A DNA stretch of 64,000 nt from Nocardia otitidiscaviarum NBRC 14405 (GCF_000308635.1 NZ_BAGD01000071.1:1-64000); one strand, 5' to 3'. Counted from the stretch's first letter, positions 25,845 to 34,403 are shown. Numbers and translations: made by a program. Notes: a model not told the origin generated them from the sequence alone.

Positions 25845-26267
25845 TCACCTCGGCTTCCAGGTCGCCACGGCCCAGATGACCACCACGTCCAGCGCGATGA
25901 TGAGCACGGACCACCACGGGTAGTACGGCAGCCACAGGAAGTTGGCCACGATCGACAGTGCCGCGAACCCGATCGCGGCCCCGCGCCCCCACGCGGTACC
26001 CATCATGAGCCCCACCGAGCACAGCATGAGCACCGCGCCCAGCACGATATGTATCCACCCCCACGAGGTGGTGTCGATCCGATAGACGTATTCGACGCCG
26101 ACAACGAAGATATCGTCGTCGATCACCGCCGCGATGCCCTGCAACAGTGACACCGTGCCGACGGTCAACAGAAGAACCCCGGCGCCGATCGAGGTCACCG
26201 CGGCGACCCCGTGCCGAACCGAGTGCTGCTGAGACGCGACCGGCTGCTCCTGAGACGGAGAGGTCAT
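25845..26267 (-). CDS. DUF7144-like four-helix membrane protein
   Basis: This protein of 140 residues has four membrane segments, with GVAAVTSIGAGVLLLTVGTVSLLQGIAAV at the start and YRIDTTSWGWIHIVLGAVLMLCSVGLMMG in the middle. That layout matches a family of actinobacterial integral membrane proteins often called DUF7144. AAGGAG precedes the ATG. Its stop is 7 bp from the converging DUF389 gene. Function unknown. Confidence 0.82.
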   Translation of the reverse strand: MTSPSQEQPVASQQHSVRHGVAAVTSIGAGVLLLTVGTVSLLQGIAAVIDDDIFVVGVEYVYRIDTTSWGWIHIVLGAVLMLCSVGLMMGTAWGRGAAIGFAALSIVANFLWLPYYPWWSVLIIALDVVVIWAVATWKPR

Positions 26268-26367
26268 GACGACTCCTTCCGAACGAATGATGCGTATCGG
26301 AGGTCATCCTCACCGTCGCGCCCGTGGCCCCGCATCATCCGATGCGGGTGAGGTCCGGTCGCGCCCC

Positions 26368-26955
26368 TCAATCCCGGACGGTGATGGTGAGGCGGGGTTT
26401 GGCGGTGTCGGTGGGGTCGGCGACGCGCTCCCAGACGGCATCGATCATGGGGGCGAGCAGGAGTTCGCCGAGTTGGCGGACCATGACCTCGACGATCTGG
26501 GTGGGTTCGCGGCGGGTGGTGGAGGCCAGGCCCGCCTCGCGTAGGCCCGTGATCTCGCGGCGGGTCAGGTCGACGAGGGATTCGAGCAGGCGCAGCTGGG
26601 TTTCGGCGGGTTCCAGCACGGCGCGGCGGACGTAGTTCACCACGGCGGGATTGTCGTGGAGCATTCGCCGGACCGCCTCGTCGCGGGCGGTGGCGACCTG
26701 GGCGGTGGTGCCGGTGGGCGGGACCGAGGAGACCGCGGCGGCGAAGTAGTCGACGATCAGCTGGTCCACGGCCTCGATGAGACCGGCCTTGGTCTTGAAG
26801 TGGTGCTGTACCAGCCCGAGGGTGACACCGGCCTCGGCGGCGACCGCGCGCAGCGAGACCCGGGATTCGCCGTACTGAGCGAACAGGTCCATGGCGGCAT
26901 TGCGGATGCGCGCCTTGGCGGTCAGGTCGTCGGCGGTGGCCCGTGGATTCAGCAT
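26368..26955 (-). CDS. TetR-family regulator of an acyl-CoA dehydrogenase gene
   Basis: This 195-residue TetR protein has its HTH at about residues 32-55 (VSLRAVAAEAGVTLGLVQHHFKTKAGL). It is divergent from the acyl-CoA dehydrogenase gene, and the 137-bp gap contains ACAAT-CGT-ATTGT. It therefore probably represses fatty-acid or branched-chain acyl-CoA oxidation, releasing DNA on binding an acyl-CoA, as FadR-type TetRs do. The ligand assignment is inferred from the neighbour. Confidence 0.86.
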   Translation of the reverse strand: MLNPRATADDLTAKARIRNAAMDLFAQYGESRVSLRAVAAEAGVTLGLVQHHFKTKAGLIEAVDQLIVDYFAAAVSSVPPTGTTAQVATARDEAVRRMLHDNPAVVNYVRRAVLEPAETQLRLLESLVDLTRREITGLREAGLASTTRREPTQIVEVMVRQLGELLLAPMIDAVWERVADPTDTAKPRLTITVRD

Positions 26956-27031
26956 CTGCCCTCGGTTCGTCGGATATCCCGAGCAGTCTACGGCGCGTAC
27001 CAGCCACCGATACGGTAGACATGCAGGCTAT

Positions 27032-27044
27032 ACAATCGTATTGT
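27032..27044. promoter_or_regulatory. Inverted-repeat operator candidate
   Basis: ACAAT-CGT-ATTGT lies 49 bp before the acyl-CoA dehydrogenase ATG and overlaps a TATACAAT -10-like sequence. It is the clearest palindrome in the tetR/acyl-CoA dehydrogenase gap. Confidence 0.55.
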
Positions 27045-27092
27045 CCGGCGTTGGTATCACCTCCCGCCCATCGGAAAGTAGAGAGCACAACG

Positions 27093-28253
27093 ATGTCCGA
27101 ACTCTTCCCCGACTACCGCCCCACCTGGGAAACCGATCAGCATCGCGAACTGCGCAAGCACGCGGCGGAGTTCTTCCGCAAGGAGATCGTGCCCAACCGC
27201 GAGCGCTGGAGCCGCGCGCACCAGGTGGACCGCGAATTCTGGAACAAGGCCGGGGACGCGGGCCTGCTCGGCCTCGACCTGCCCGAGGAATTCGGCGGCG
27301 CGGGCGGCGATTTCGGCCTGCAGGCGGTCGTGCAGGAGGAACTGGTCTACGCGCACGACAACGGCTTCGGCTTCTCGGTGCACTCGCCGATCGTGTCGCA
27401 CTACATCTACAAGTACGGCAACGACGAGCAGCGCGCGAAGTGGCTGCCCGGCATCATCAGCGGCGACCTGGTGCTGGCCATCGCCATGACCGAGCCGGGC
27501 ACCGGGTCCGACCTGCAGGCGGTGCGCACCACCGCCGTTCGCGAGGGCGACCACTACGTCGTCAACGGCTCCAAGACCTTCATCTCCAACGGCACCCACT
27601 GCGATCTGCTGGTGATCGTGGCCAAGACCGATCCCAGCCAGGGCGCGGCGGGCGTTTCGCTCATCGTCGCCGAGACCAAGGATCTGCCCGGCTTCGAACG
27701 TGGCCGTGTGTTGGAGAAGATGGGGCAGCACGCTCAGGACACCCGCGAACTGTTCTTCTCCGATATGCGGGTGCCGGTGGCGAATCTGCTGGGCGCACAG
27801 GAGGGTCTGGGCTTCTATCAGCTCATGGAGCAGCTCGCCCGCGAACGCCTCATCATCGCCAGCATCTGCTCGGCCCTGGCCGAGGCCGCGGTGCTGGAGG
27901 CGCTGCGGTACTCGCGCGAACGGGAGGCGTTCGGCCGCCCGATCGGCAAGTTCCAGCACAACGCCTTCACCCTCGCCGAGGCCAAGACCGAGGCACTGGC
28001 CATCAAGACCATGGTCGACCACGCCATCGCGCAGTACATCGACGGCAAGAACGACCCGGCCACGGCCTCCATGGCCAAACTCTTCGCCGCCGAGACCGCC
28101 GACAAGGTGGTCGACAAGTGTCTGCAGCTGTTCGGCGGCTACGGCTACATGATGGAATATCCCATCGCGAATATGTACACCGGTTCCCGCGTCAACCGCA
28201 TCTACGGCGGCACCAGCGAGATCATGAAGGAGATCATCTCCCGTTCCCTGTGA
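27093..28253 (+). CDS. Acyl-CoA dehydrogenase
   Basis: This 386-residue FAD enzyme catalyses alpha,beta-dehydrogenation of an acyl-CoA thioester, passing electrons to ETF. Signature blocks are AIAMTEPGTGSDLQAVRTTA, the FAD-binding GGYGYMMEYP and a C-terminal YGGTSEIMKEIISR. The catalytic base of medium-chain enzymes (Glu in the YEGT motif) is glycine here. Glu251 in LARERLIIA instead aligns with the catalytic Glu of isovaleryl-CoA and long-chain dehydrogenases, so it belongs to that subgroup. The divergent TetR is its probable regulator. Confidence 0.93.
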   Translation: MSELFPDYRPTWETDQHRELRKHAAEFFRKEIVPNRERWSRAHQVDREFWNKAGDAGLLGLDLPEEFGGAGGDFGLQAVVQEELVYAHDNGFGFSVHSPIVSHYIYKYGNDEQRAKWLPGIISGDLVLAIAMTEPGTGSDLQAVRTTAVREGDHYVVNGSKTFISNGTHCDLLVIVAKTDPSQGAAGVSLIVAETKDLPGFERGRVLEKMGQHAQDTRELFFSDMRVPVANLLGAQEGLGFYQLMEQLARERLIIASICSALAEAAVLEALRYSREREAFGRPIGKFQHNAFTLAEAKTEALAIKTMVDHAIAQYIDGKNDPATASMAKLFAAETADKVVDKCLQLFGGYGYMMEYPIANMYTGSRVNRIYGGTSEIMKEIISRSL

Positions 28254-28378
28254 GCACCGTGCGCCATCCGGCGGGGATCTCGCTCGGGTGACCGAATTAT
28301 CGTGCGGTGCTTGGTTTGTCCGGAGTAACGTCCCCGAACGGAAGCCGAGTAGGAACAGGTTCTGGTTCGGGAGCTCTC

Positions 28379-29749
28379 ATGGACGATCCGCGGCGCTATG
28401 TGGTGATCGGGGGCGGCCTGGCCGGGCTCGCCGCCGCGGTCTGGTTGGCGGAGGCGGGCAAGCGGGTCACGCTGTTGGAACGGCGCGGACGGCTGGGCGG
28501 CCGCACCCACGCCCTGCAGGCCGCGCCGGTGCGGGACATCCCCGACAACGGGCAGCATGTCATCGCCAGCGGATATGAGCACCTGTTTCGATATCTGAGC
28601 AGTGTCGGCACCCGCGACCAGGTGGCGTTCCCGCACCGCGGGGTGCTGCGCTGGCCCGGCGGCCGGGCGACCGTGATGAGAACGAAGGGTCTGGGCGCGA
28701 TCCGCACCTTCCTGGGCGCGCATCCGGATGCCGGTCCGACCGACCGGATCCGCGCCGGGATCGCCACCGCGCGGCTGGGCTGGGAATGTCTGAACCAGCC
28801 CGCGGACCTCGCCGACCTGTCCACCGCGCAGTGGTTCGAGCGCGTCGGCATGCCCGCCACCGCCCGGGAGGCGCTGTGGGATTGGCTGGCGCTCGGCATC
28901 GCCGCCGAACCGGTCGAGCAGGAGTCGGCGAAGGTGTTCGCCGACGTGCTGGCCACCGGTATTCGGCTCGGCGTCCGGCATCGGCGGGTGGTCACCATCG
29001 GCTATCCCACCACCGATCTGGACACCCTCTTCGTCACCGGTGCACGGCGGGTGTTCGCGAAATACGGTGTGGACGTGCGGTATCGGGCGGTGGTGCGGCG
29101 CATCGGTATTCGCGACGGCGCGGTGACCGGGGTGCTGCTGGCCGACGGCAGCGAGGTGCCCGCCGACGCCGTGGTGTGCGCGGTGCCGAACTCGGCCGTC
29201 GCGGGACTGCTGGACGAACTGCCCGAGCACGACGAGATCTACTCCGCCGCCGACAAATTGGGGTACACGCCGATCGTCAGCACCAACCTGTACCTGGATC
29301 GGCCGCTGCGCACCGAGGGGGAGTTCGAGGCCCTCATCGGCGGCGCCGGTGTCATCGACGAGGTGTTCGACCGTCAGCGCATGCACGGACGCGATACCAC
29401 GTACGGCTGGCTCTACTGCCTGACCACCAGTGGCGCGTACGAACAGATCCACAAACCCCACGACGAGGTGGTGACCGAACAGTTGGCGCTGCTGCGCCGC
29501 TACTATCCGGCCGCCCGCAACGCCGAAGTGCGCCACGCCCAGGTGGTGCCCATGCCGCGCGCCACCTTCTCCCAGGTGGTCGGCACCGACGGCCTGCGCC
29601 CCGAGCAGCGCACCTCGGTGCCCTCCCTGGTGCTGGCGGGGGACTGGACCCGCACCGACTGGAGCGCCACCATGGAGAGCGCGGCCCAGAGCGCCGCCCG
29701 CGCCGTCGACCTGCTGCTCGCCCTGCCCGCGGCCGCGCCGGTGGCCTGA
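28379..29749 (+). CDS. FAD-dependent amine-oxidase-fold enzyme, HpnE-like
   Basis: This flavoprotein has 456 residues with an N-terminal dinucleotide fold VVIGGGLAGLAAAVWLAEAG (residues 8-27), ERRGRLGGRTHAL, and a C-terminal FAD clamp LVLAGDWTRTDWSATMESAAQSA. The arrangement fits the phytoene-desaturase/hydroxysqualene dehydroxylase (HpnE) group, which acts on isoprenoids. No squalene or phytoene synthase gene is nearby, so the substrate is open. GGGAG lies five bases before the ATG. A palindrome GAAC-AG-GTTC at 28353-28362 sits just upstream. Confidence 0.84.
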   Translation: MDDPRRYVVIGGGLAGLAAAVWLAEAGKRVTLLERRGRLGGRTHALQAAPVRDIPDNGQHVIASGYEHLFRYLSSVGTRDQVAFPHRGVLRWPGGRATVMRTKGLGAIRTFLGAHPDAGPTDRIRAGIATARLGWECLNQPADLADLSTAQWFERVGMPATAREALWDWLALGIAAEPVEQESAKVFADVLATGIRLGVRHRRVVTIGYPTTDLDTLFVTGARRVFAKYGVDVRYRAVVRRIGIRDGAVTGVLLADGSEVPADAVVCAVPNSAVAGLLDELPEHDEIYSAADKLGYTPIVSTNLYLDRPLRTEGEFEALIGGAGVIDEVFDRQRMHGRDTTYGWLYCLTTSGAYEQIHKPHDEVVTEQLALLRRYYPAARNAEVRHAQVVPMPRATFSQVVGTDGLRPEQRTSVPSLVLAGDWTRTDWSATMESAAQSAARAVDLLLALPAAAPVA

Positions 29750-29788
29750 CCGGGTGCGGTGGCGTGCGGGCGGTCACGCTCGATCCGG

Positions 29789-30439
29789 TCACCGCTCGCG
29801 TTCTGCTCGCGGCCGGAAGTAGTTCAGCACCAGACGCGTGATCTCGGTGAGGAATACGGCGCGCGGAATCGGCGGCCGGTCGAGCACATAGCGCACGGTG
29901 AGATGCTCCACGGCGCGCACCAGCAGCCAGGCGGCGGCATCGAAATCGACATCGGCGGGCACCTGTTCGCGCCGCAGGGTGAGCGCCACCCGGGCCAGCT
30001 CGCCGATCTGCTGTTCGAAGGCGACCACGGCGGTGCCGGAGGTCAACCGCGGCGTCTGCTCGACCACCGCCCGCAGCAGTTCCGGGTGGTCGCCGAGTGC
30101 GTCCAGCAGGACGGTGATCGCCTCCGGTACACCCACTTCCGGCGGTGTCGCCAGCTGGCTGACGACGTGCGCGCGCACCCGGTCGGCCACCGCCGCGGTG
30201 TATCGCTCGATCACCGCCGAGACGATGGCGTCCTTATCGGGAAAGTACTGGTACAGCGAACCGGGACTGATCCCCGCCGTCGCCGCGATCCGATTGGTGG
30301 ACGCCCCGTCGTAGCCGTGCCGCACGAGCACGGCCTCTCCGGCGTCCACGATCCGGCGCACCATGGCCCGTGACCGCTCCTGACGCGGGGTCTTGCGCGG
30401 CGGCGCGGGGGTGGCGGGTCGCTGTCGTCTCGGTGGCAT
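29789..30439 (-). CDS. TetR-family regulator of the MpaB/Lcp-like gene pair
   Basis: This TetR protein has 216 residues and a basic N-terminal extension (PPRRQRPATPAPPRKTPRQERSR). The HTH is at about residues 47-70 (STNRIAATAGISPGSLYQYFPDKDAI). It is transcribed away from the two-gene oxygenase cluster beginning at 30505 and probably controls it. Its end (RERAERER region) is partly repeated 15 bp beyond the stop (CGGTCAC...GCTCG on the top strand). Confidence 0.84.
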   Translation of the reverse strand: MPPRRQRPATPAPPRKTPRQERSRAMVRRIVDAGEAVLVRHGYDGASTNRIAATAGISPGSLYQYFPDKDAIVSAVIERYTAAVADRVRAHVVSQLATPPEVGVPEAITVLLDALGDHPELLRAVVEQTPRLTSGTAVVAFEQQIGELARVALTLRREQVPADVDFDAAAWLLVRAVEHLTVRYVLDRPPIPRAVFLTEITRLVLNYFRPRAERER

Positions 30440-30504
30440 GACGGTTGGGCCTCAGCTGCTGGACGCGAATTGAATGCGAGCTTTTATTCGTGTCAGCGTA
30501 GGGC

Positions 30505-31524
30505 ATGGTGTTACACAATGTGGTGGAGCACGAGCCGCGTCCCGAGCCCGAGCCGCTCGGTCCCGACTCGCTGACCTGGAAGATCTTCGGCTCCCTGTAC
30601 TTCGCGCCCACCGGTCTGTTCCTCGGCATGGTGCAGAACATGCACCCGGGGCTGGGAGCCGGGGTGGAATTCCACTCCGAGATCGCCGACGAGTTCTATC
30701 AGCGGGTGCTGCGTTCGGCCTATCCCATCGTCGGCGTGGTCTTCGACGGTCCGCGTGCCCGGCGCACGGCCCGCGAGATCGTCGGCTACCACCGCGAGAT
30801 CAAGGGGGTGGACGGACAGGGGCGGCGCTATCACGCCCTCGATCCGGGCACCTTCTACTGGGCGCACGCCGTGTTCTTCGTGCAGACCCTGCGCGCCGCC
30901 GAGCTGTTCATGGGTGGGCTGTCGCCCGAACAGCGCGAACAGCTGTGGCGCGAGCACTATCAGTGGTACGAGATGTACGGCATGAGTATGCGGGTGGTGC
31001 CGCGCAGTTGGCCGGAGTTCCAGCGGTACTGGGACGAGATGGTCGACACCGGGCTGGAACCCACCCGGGCGGCCTGGGATGTCTACCATCTCGCCGATAC
31101 CGCGCCCGTGCCCCCGTTCCCGGTGCTGCGGTGGATGCCGAAACCGTTGTGGGAGTACCTGGTTCGTCCGGCTGGTGCACGGTTCTACCAGTTCGTCACC
31201 ATCGGGCTGTGCGATCCGCCCATTCGCCGCACCATGGGGTTCACCTGGACCGCCCGCGATCAGGTCCGCTTCGATCGGCTGTGCGTCGCGCTCTCGGCCA
31301 TGAACCGGGTGACCCCCGACGAGGTGAAGTACTTCTTCCCGCGCATCCGCGCCGGACGCCGCCGCGTCGCGGGTAAGCGCCCGGCGTGGCTGGCACCGCC
31401 GGAAGCTCCCGAGCTGCTCTGGCCCGCGCCCGAACACCGCGGCGAGGCCAAGCACTACTGCCCGGTGCACGCCGACCGGGGCAGCACCGCCACCACGCGG
31501 TTCCGGCAGCTCACGGGGTTCTGA
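30505..31524 (+). CDS. MpaB-family oxygenase (DUF2236)
   Basis: This protein of 339 residues is paralogous to the one at 8243. It has the family block IKGVDGQGRRYHALDPGTFYWAHAVFF and the C-terminal TMGFTWTARDQVRFDRL (compare LGLEWTARDEALL in the other). These proteins are thought to bind heme b through a conserved histidine and oxidize hydrophobic substrates. It is followed after 3 bp by a second, more distant superfamily member, and both face a TetR gene. Confidence 0.88.
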   Translation: MVLHNVVEHEPRPEPEPLGPDSLTWKIFGSLYFAPTGLFLGMVQNMHPGLGAGVEFHSEIADEFYQRVLRSAYPIVGVVFDGPRARRTAREIVGYHREIKGVDGQGRRYHALDPGTFYWAHAVFFVQTLRAAELFMGGLSPEQREQLWREHYQWYEMYGMSMRVVPRSWPEFQRYWDEMVDTGLEPTRAAWDVYHLADTAPVPPFPVLRWMPKPLWEYLVRPAGARFYQFVTIGLCDPPIRRTMGFTWTARDQVRFDRLCVALSAMNRVTPDEVKYFFPRIRAGRRRVAGKRPAWLAPPEAPELLWPAPEHRGEAKHYCPVHADRGSTATTRFRQLTGF

Positions 31525-31527
31525 ATC

Positions 31528-32871
31528 ATGCGATCACGCACCGATACCCACCAGCATCCCTACGACTACTACTACCGGCCCGGCATGCCGCTGCGCCCGC
31601 CGCCGCCCCGGGCGGTGCCGTCGGAGCTGTGGTACCAGCCGCGCCGCGCCATGCTCGGACCGTGGATCGACGTCCGGCCCGAACCCGTCGACACCCCGCG
31701 CACCCGGCTCATGGCCGACCACCTGTGGCAGGGCGACGAGCCCATGGACGCGGTGGTGCGGGCCTTCGCCCGGATCGGGAACACCCGCTGCCGTGCCCTG
31801 CTCGACCAGGCCCTGGCGCACGGTATCGACAGCCTCGACGATCCGCCGCCGGAGCTGGTGGATCTCTTCGCGCACCTGGACGAGCCGCCGGACTGGTTCG
31901 ATCCCGAGCTGTGGGAGTACGGACGCCGCCGCTGGATCAATGTCTCCCTGGCCGGGAAGCTGGCCATGGGGGTGCAGGATTTCATGGGCACCTTCGTGGG
32001 CGCGGAGGTGGCCTCGGCCACCGGGGCCACCGGACGTTTCGTCAACGACCCGTATCGGCGCAATCTGGAGACCGCGAACTGGTTCCGCAGCGTCACCCTG
32101 CCCGGTGCGCTCGACCGCTGGTCGCCGGTGTTCGCCGATACCGTGCGGGTGCGGCTCATGCACGCGCAGGTGCGCGCCGGGCTGCGCCGCCGCTGGGGTG
32201 ACGAGCACTTCGCGCTGCACGGCAACCCCATCTCCAACGCCACCACCATGGGGGCGGCCGTCACCTTCGGCATCTCGCCGATCTGCTTCGACCATGTGCA
32301 CGGGCGGCGGTGCGGGACGGCCGAACTCGACGCGGTCATGCACTACTGGGCCTATATCGCCTATGTGTTCGGGGTCGCCGAGGAGCTGATTCCGCGGTCG
32401 GCGCGGGAGGGGATGGAGATGGCTGACTACATGGTGGCGACCGCGGGCACCGCACCGGAGTGGACCGCGACCATGGCGGGTGCGGCCACGAAACGGTTCG
32501 CGGGCACCGGTGTCGGCGATCGAGCGCGGGCATTGGCGACCGCGCCGCTGGTGGGGCTGTTCGCGTACTACAGCAGTGACGGTCTGGTGCGGACGCTGCT
32601 GGCCGACACCCCGCTGCGCTCGGTGCCGATCCATCCGTGGCGGGAGCTGACCGGGGTCGCGGCCACCGCCGCGGTGCGCTGGCGCGCGCTCGACGATCGG
32701 CTGCCGGGAGCCCGGCGGCGGATGCTACGTCGCTCGCAGCGCGTCGACCCCATGTGGGATGTGAACACCCGGGTAGCCCGGGTGCTGGCCGCGCGCGCCG
32801 GGATTCGCGGCACTCCCTACGATCAGCACGACGGTACGGCCGAGGGTCCGGCGCGCTGCCCGATGCGCTGA
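31528..32871 (+). CDS. MpaB/latex-clearing-protein-like oxygenase
   Basis: This longer superfamily member has 447 residues. The central region TVRVRLMHAQVRAGLRRRWG contains the His expected to ligate heme in Lcp (rubber oxygenase) and MpaB proteins. FVNDPYRRNLETANWFRSVTLPGALDRW lies before it. There is no signal peptide, unlike secreted Lcp, so an intracellular lipid or isoprenoid substrate is more likely than rubber. Start and stop spacing (3 bp) show it is co-translated with the DUF2236 protein upstream. Confidence 0.82.
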   Translation: MRSRTDTHQHPYDYYYRPGMPLRPPPPRAVPSELWYQPRRAMLGPWIDVRPEPVDTPRTRLMADHLWQGDEPMDAVVRAFARIGNTRCRALLDQALAHGIDSLDDPPPELVDLFAHLDEPPDWFDPELWEYGRRRWINVSLAGKLAMGVQDFMGTFVGAEVASATGATGRFVNDPYRRNLETANWFRSVTLPGALDRWSPVFADTVRVRLMHAQVRAGLRRRWGDEHFALHGNPISNATTMGAAVTFGISPICFDHVHGRRCGTAELDAVMHYWAYIAYVFGVAEELIPRSAREGMEMADYMVATAGTAPEWTATMAGAATKRFAGTGVGDRARALATAPLVGLFAYYSSDGLVRTLLADTPLRSVPIHPWRELTGVAATAAVRWRALDDRLPGARRRMLRRSQRVDPMWDVNTRVARVLAARAGIRGTPYDQHDGTAEGPARCPMR

Positions 32872-32959
32872 GCGTCGCGGTGCGGCGTGCCGCGGTTGTC
32901 GACTGGGCGCTGCCGCGCGTATCGACTGTGCCGTGCCGGGTGTCTCGACTAGCCGGTGC
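32868..32959. repeat. 23-bp degenerate tandem array overlapping a stop codon
   Basis: Three 23-bp units at 32891-32913, 32914-32936 and 32937-32959 share TCGACT and a G/C-T-GC end. A weaker fourth unit precedes them. The last unit contains the TAG stop (32949-32951) and final codons of the leftward membrane gene. The array also fills the gap after the rightward Lcp-like gene, so it could derive from either 3' end; the match to the leftward gene is better. Confidence 0.75.
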
Positions 32960-33254
32960 CGCTCGCGATGGCCAGGTAGACGACCATGAGCGTGAACAGG
33001 AACCAGCCCGCCCCCTGCCAGATCGGCCACGCCCCGCGCCGCCGCCACGCCCGGAGCGCGAGCACGAAGGCGAGGATGCCGCCCACCAGCAGCACCGTTC
33101 CCGGTACGAAGACGATCACCGCCCGCGAGGGGTCGGTCGCCAGCTCGAGCACGGCGACCGCGAGGGCGGTGAGCACGACCACGCCGCCGACGTACCAGGC
33201 CGCATGCCGGAACATCTTCGGGTCCGACCACCGCTTCTCGACGTCGTTCACCAT
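32949..33254 (-). CDS. Three-helix membrane protein
   Basis: This protein has 101 residues and three predicted membrane helices (YVGGVVVLTALAVAVLELA; AVIVFVPGTVLLVGGILAFVLAL; WQGAGWFLFTLMVVYLAIA). The ATG at 33254 lacks a Shine-Dalgarno but is nine bases after a GGGAAC hexamer of a sigma-F-like promoter, which supports this start over one 36 bp upstream. Function unknown; a role in stress adaptation is inferred only from the promoter. Confidence 0.75.
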   Translation of the reverse strand: MVNDVEKRWSDPKMFRHAAWYVGGVVVLTALAVAVLELATDPSRAVIVFVPGTVLLVGGILAFVLALRAWRRRGAWPIWQGAGWFLFTLMVVYLAIASGTG

Positions 33255-33263
33255 ATGAGGGGA

Positions 33264-33288
33264 GTTCCCGCCCCCCGCCGCGATACAC
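33264..33288 (-). promoter_or_regulatory. Sigma-F-like promoter of the three-helix protein gene
   Basis: Reading leftward: GTGT (33285-33288), a 15-bp spacer and GGGAAC (33264-33269), then exactly 9 nt to the ATG at 33254. The -35 has one mismatch to GTTT. Confidence 0.5.
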
Positions 33289-33443
33289 ACGACTCGGTAC
33301 CGGCCGGTCTGCCTGGCCGAGCGCCCACGACTCGGACCTGTGCGGGTACGTGCACTCGCCCGGGCGGGACATCCGTGCCGAAGACGTGGGGGTCCGGTCA
33401 GGGGTCGGGATGTCGGTGGCGCGGCGCGGAGGTCTGCCTCCTG

Positions 33444-33660
33444 GTCAGGGAGCCCGCGTCCTCGTCGGGAGGTCTGCGCTGGGTTGGGAGGTCTGCGCTG
33501 GGTTGGGAGGTCCGCGCCGGGGTTGGGAGGTCTGCGCTGGGGTTGGGAGGTCCGCGGGTTGGGAGGTCCGCGCCGGGGTTGGGAAGTCTGCGCCGGAGTC
33601 GGGAAGTCCGCGCCCTCGGGGTCAGGTGGTCTGCGCCGGGGTCAGGAAGTCGGCGCCGCC
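33444..33660. repeat. 20-bp degenerate tandem array entering the SDR gene's 3' end
   Basis: About eleven head-to-tail units, mostly 19-20 bp (range 16-22), follow a TTGGGAGGTCTGCGCTGGGG-like pattern. The two right-most units (33621-33640 and 33641-33660) are coding: they specify the last twelve or so residues and stop of the leftward SDR gene. Units lose resemblance gradually leftward; traces may extend to about 33370. This is a true tandem array with no spacers, so not CRISPR. Confidence 0.88.
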
Positions 33661-34362
33661 CACGTAGACGGTGTGTCCGGGCGGGGCGGTGACCGCGGTG
33701 GCGTCGGCGACGGCGGTGGCGAACTCCGCCACCGTCGGTAGTGCGCCGTGGTCGCGGCGGTCGGAGACGGCGTTCGGGTCGCGGCGTTCGAGCAGGCGCA
33801 CGATCATGGTGCCGTCGATCATGTCGCCGGATACCACCACGAAATCGATTCCCCGCCCGGCGAAATCATCGCACAGCTCGCGCAGTGCCCGCTCTCCGGC
33901 CAGTTTGCTGCGGGCGATGGGCTCGTAGCCGCCGGGTACCGGGCGGGTTTCGGAGAAGTGGGCCTGGTGGCTGGTGACGAAGACGATGCGGCCGCCGGGC
34001 CGTAGGTGCGGCAGTGCCAGTCGTGTCAGCCGCAGTTGCGCGTCGCGGTTGACGGCCATGGCGTAGTCGGCCGCCGCGCCGTGTTCCAGTCCTCCGGAGG
34101 CATTGAGCACCAGTACATCCAGTCGCCCGCACTCCGCGACCACCTCCGTGATCAGCCGCGCCGCCGCCTCGGCATCGGTGATGTCCGCCCCGGCCACCGA
34201 GGCGCTGCCGCCCGCGGCCGCGATCTCCGCCGCCACCGTCTCGGCCCGTCGGCGCTTCTCCCGGTAGTTGATCACGACGTGATCGCCGCGCGCCGCGAGC
34301 ACCCGAGCCGTCTCGGCACCTATGCCCCGGGAAGCCCCGGTGATCAACACGATTCGCTGCAC
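33622..34362 (-). CDS. Short-chain dehydrogenase/reductase
   Basis: This 246-residue SDR has the NAD(P) motif TGASRGIG (residues 8-15), the structural NASG, and a catalytic serine in VTSHQAHF. The expected Y-x3-K is unusual: the nearest tyrosine is in GGYEPIARSK, seven residues before the lysine, so either spacing differs or the active site is atypical. The C-terminal ten or so residues lie in a tandem array. It faces an HxlR-type regulator across a 72-bp gap with two palindromes, suggesting paired regulation. Confidence 0.87.
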   Translation of the reverse strand: MQRIVLITGASRGIGAETARVLAARGDHVVINYREKRRRAETVAAEIAAAGGSASVAGADITDAEAAARLITEVVAECGRLDVLVLNASGGLEHGAAADYAMAVNRDAQLRLTRLALPHLRPGGRIVFVTSHQAHFSETRPVPGGYEPIARSKLAGERALRELCDDFAGRGIDFVVVSGDMIDGTMIVRLLERRDPNAVSDRRDHGALPTVAEFATAVADATAVTAPPGHTVYVGGADFLTPAQTT

Positions 34363-34403
34363 GCGCCCACTCCGTCCGCTCGTCCTGGCCCCCGCGCCAA
34401 TGC

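Noticed and set aside
28353..28362. GAAC-AG-GTTC palindrome before the HpnE-like gene as a second KstR box
   Set aside because: The outer T and A of TnnAACnnGTTnnA are both missing, so it does not meet the motif.
33444..33660. Array considered as a CRISPR
   Set aside because: Units are contiguous without spacers, degenerate and partly coding; no cas genes are present.
33340..33741. Rightward open frames of over 100 codons across the 20-bp array
   Set aside because: They exist because the repeat has few stops; the products are low-complexity GGLRW/GREV strings, and the true SDR gene runs the other way.
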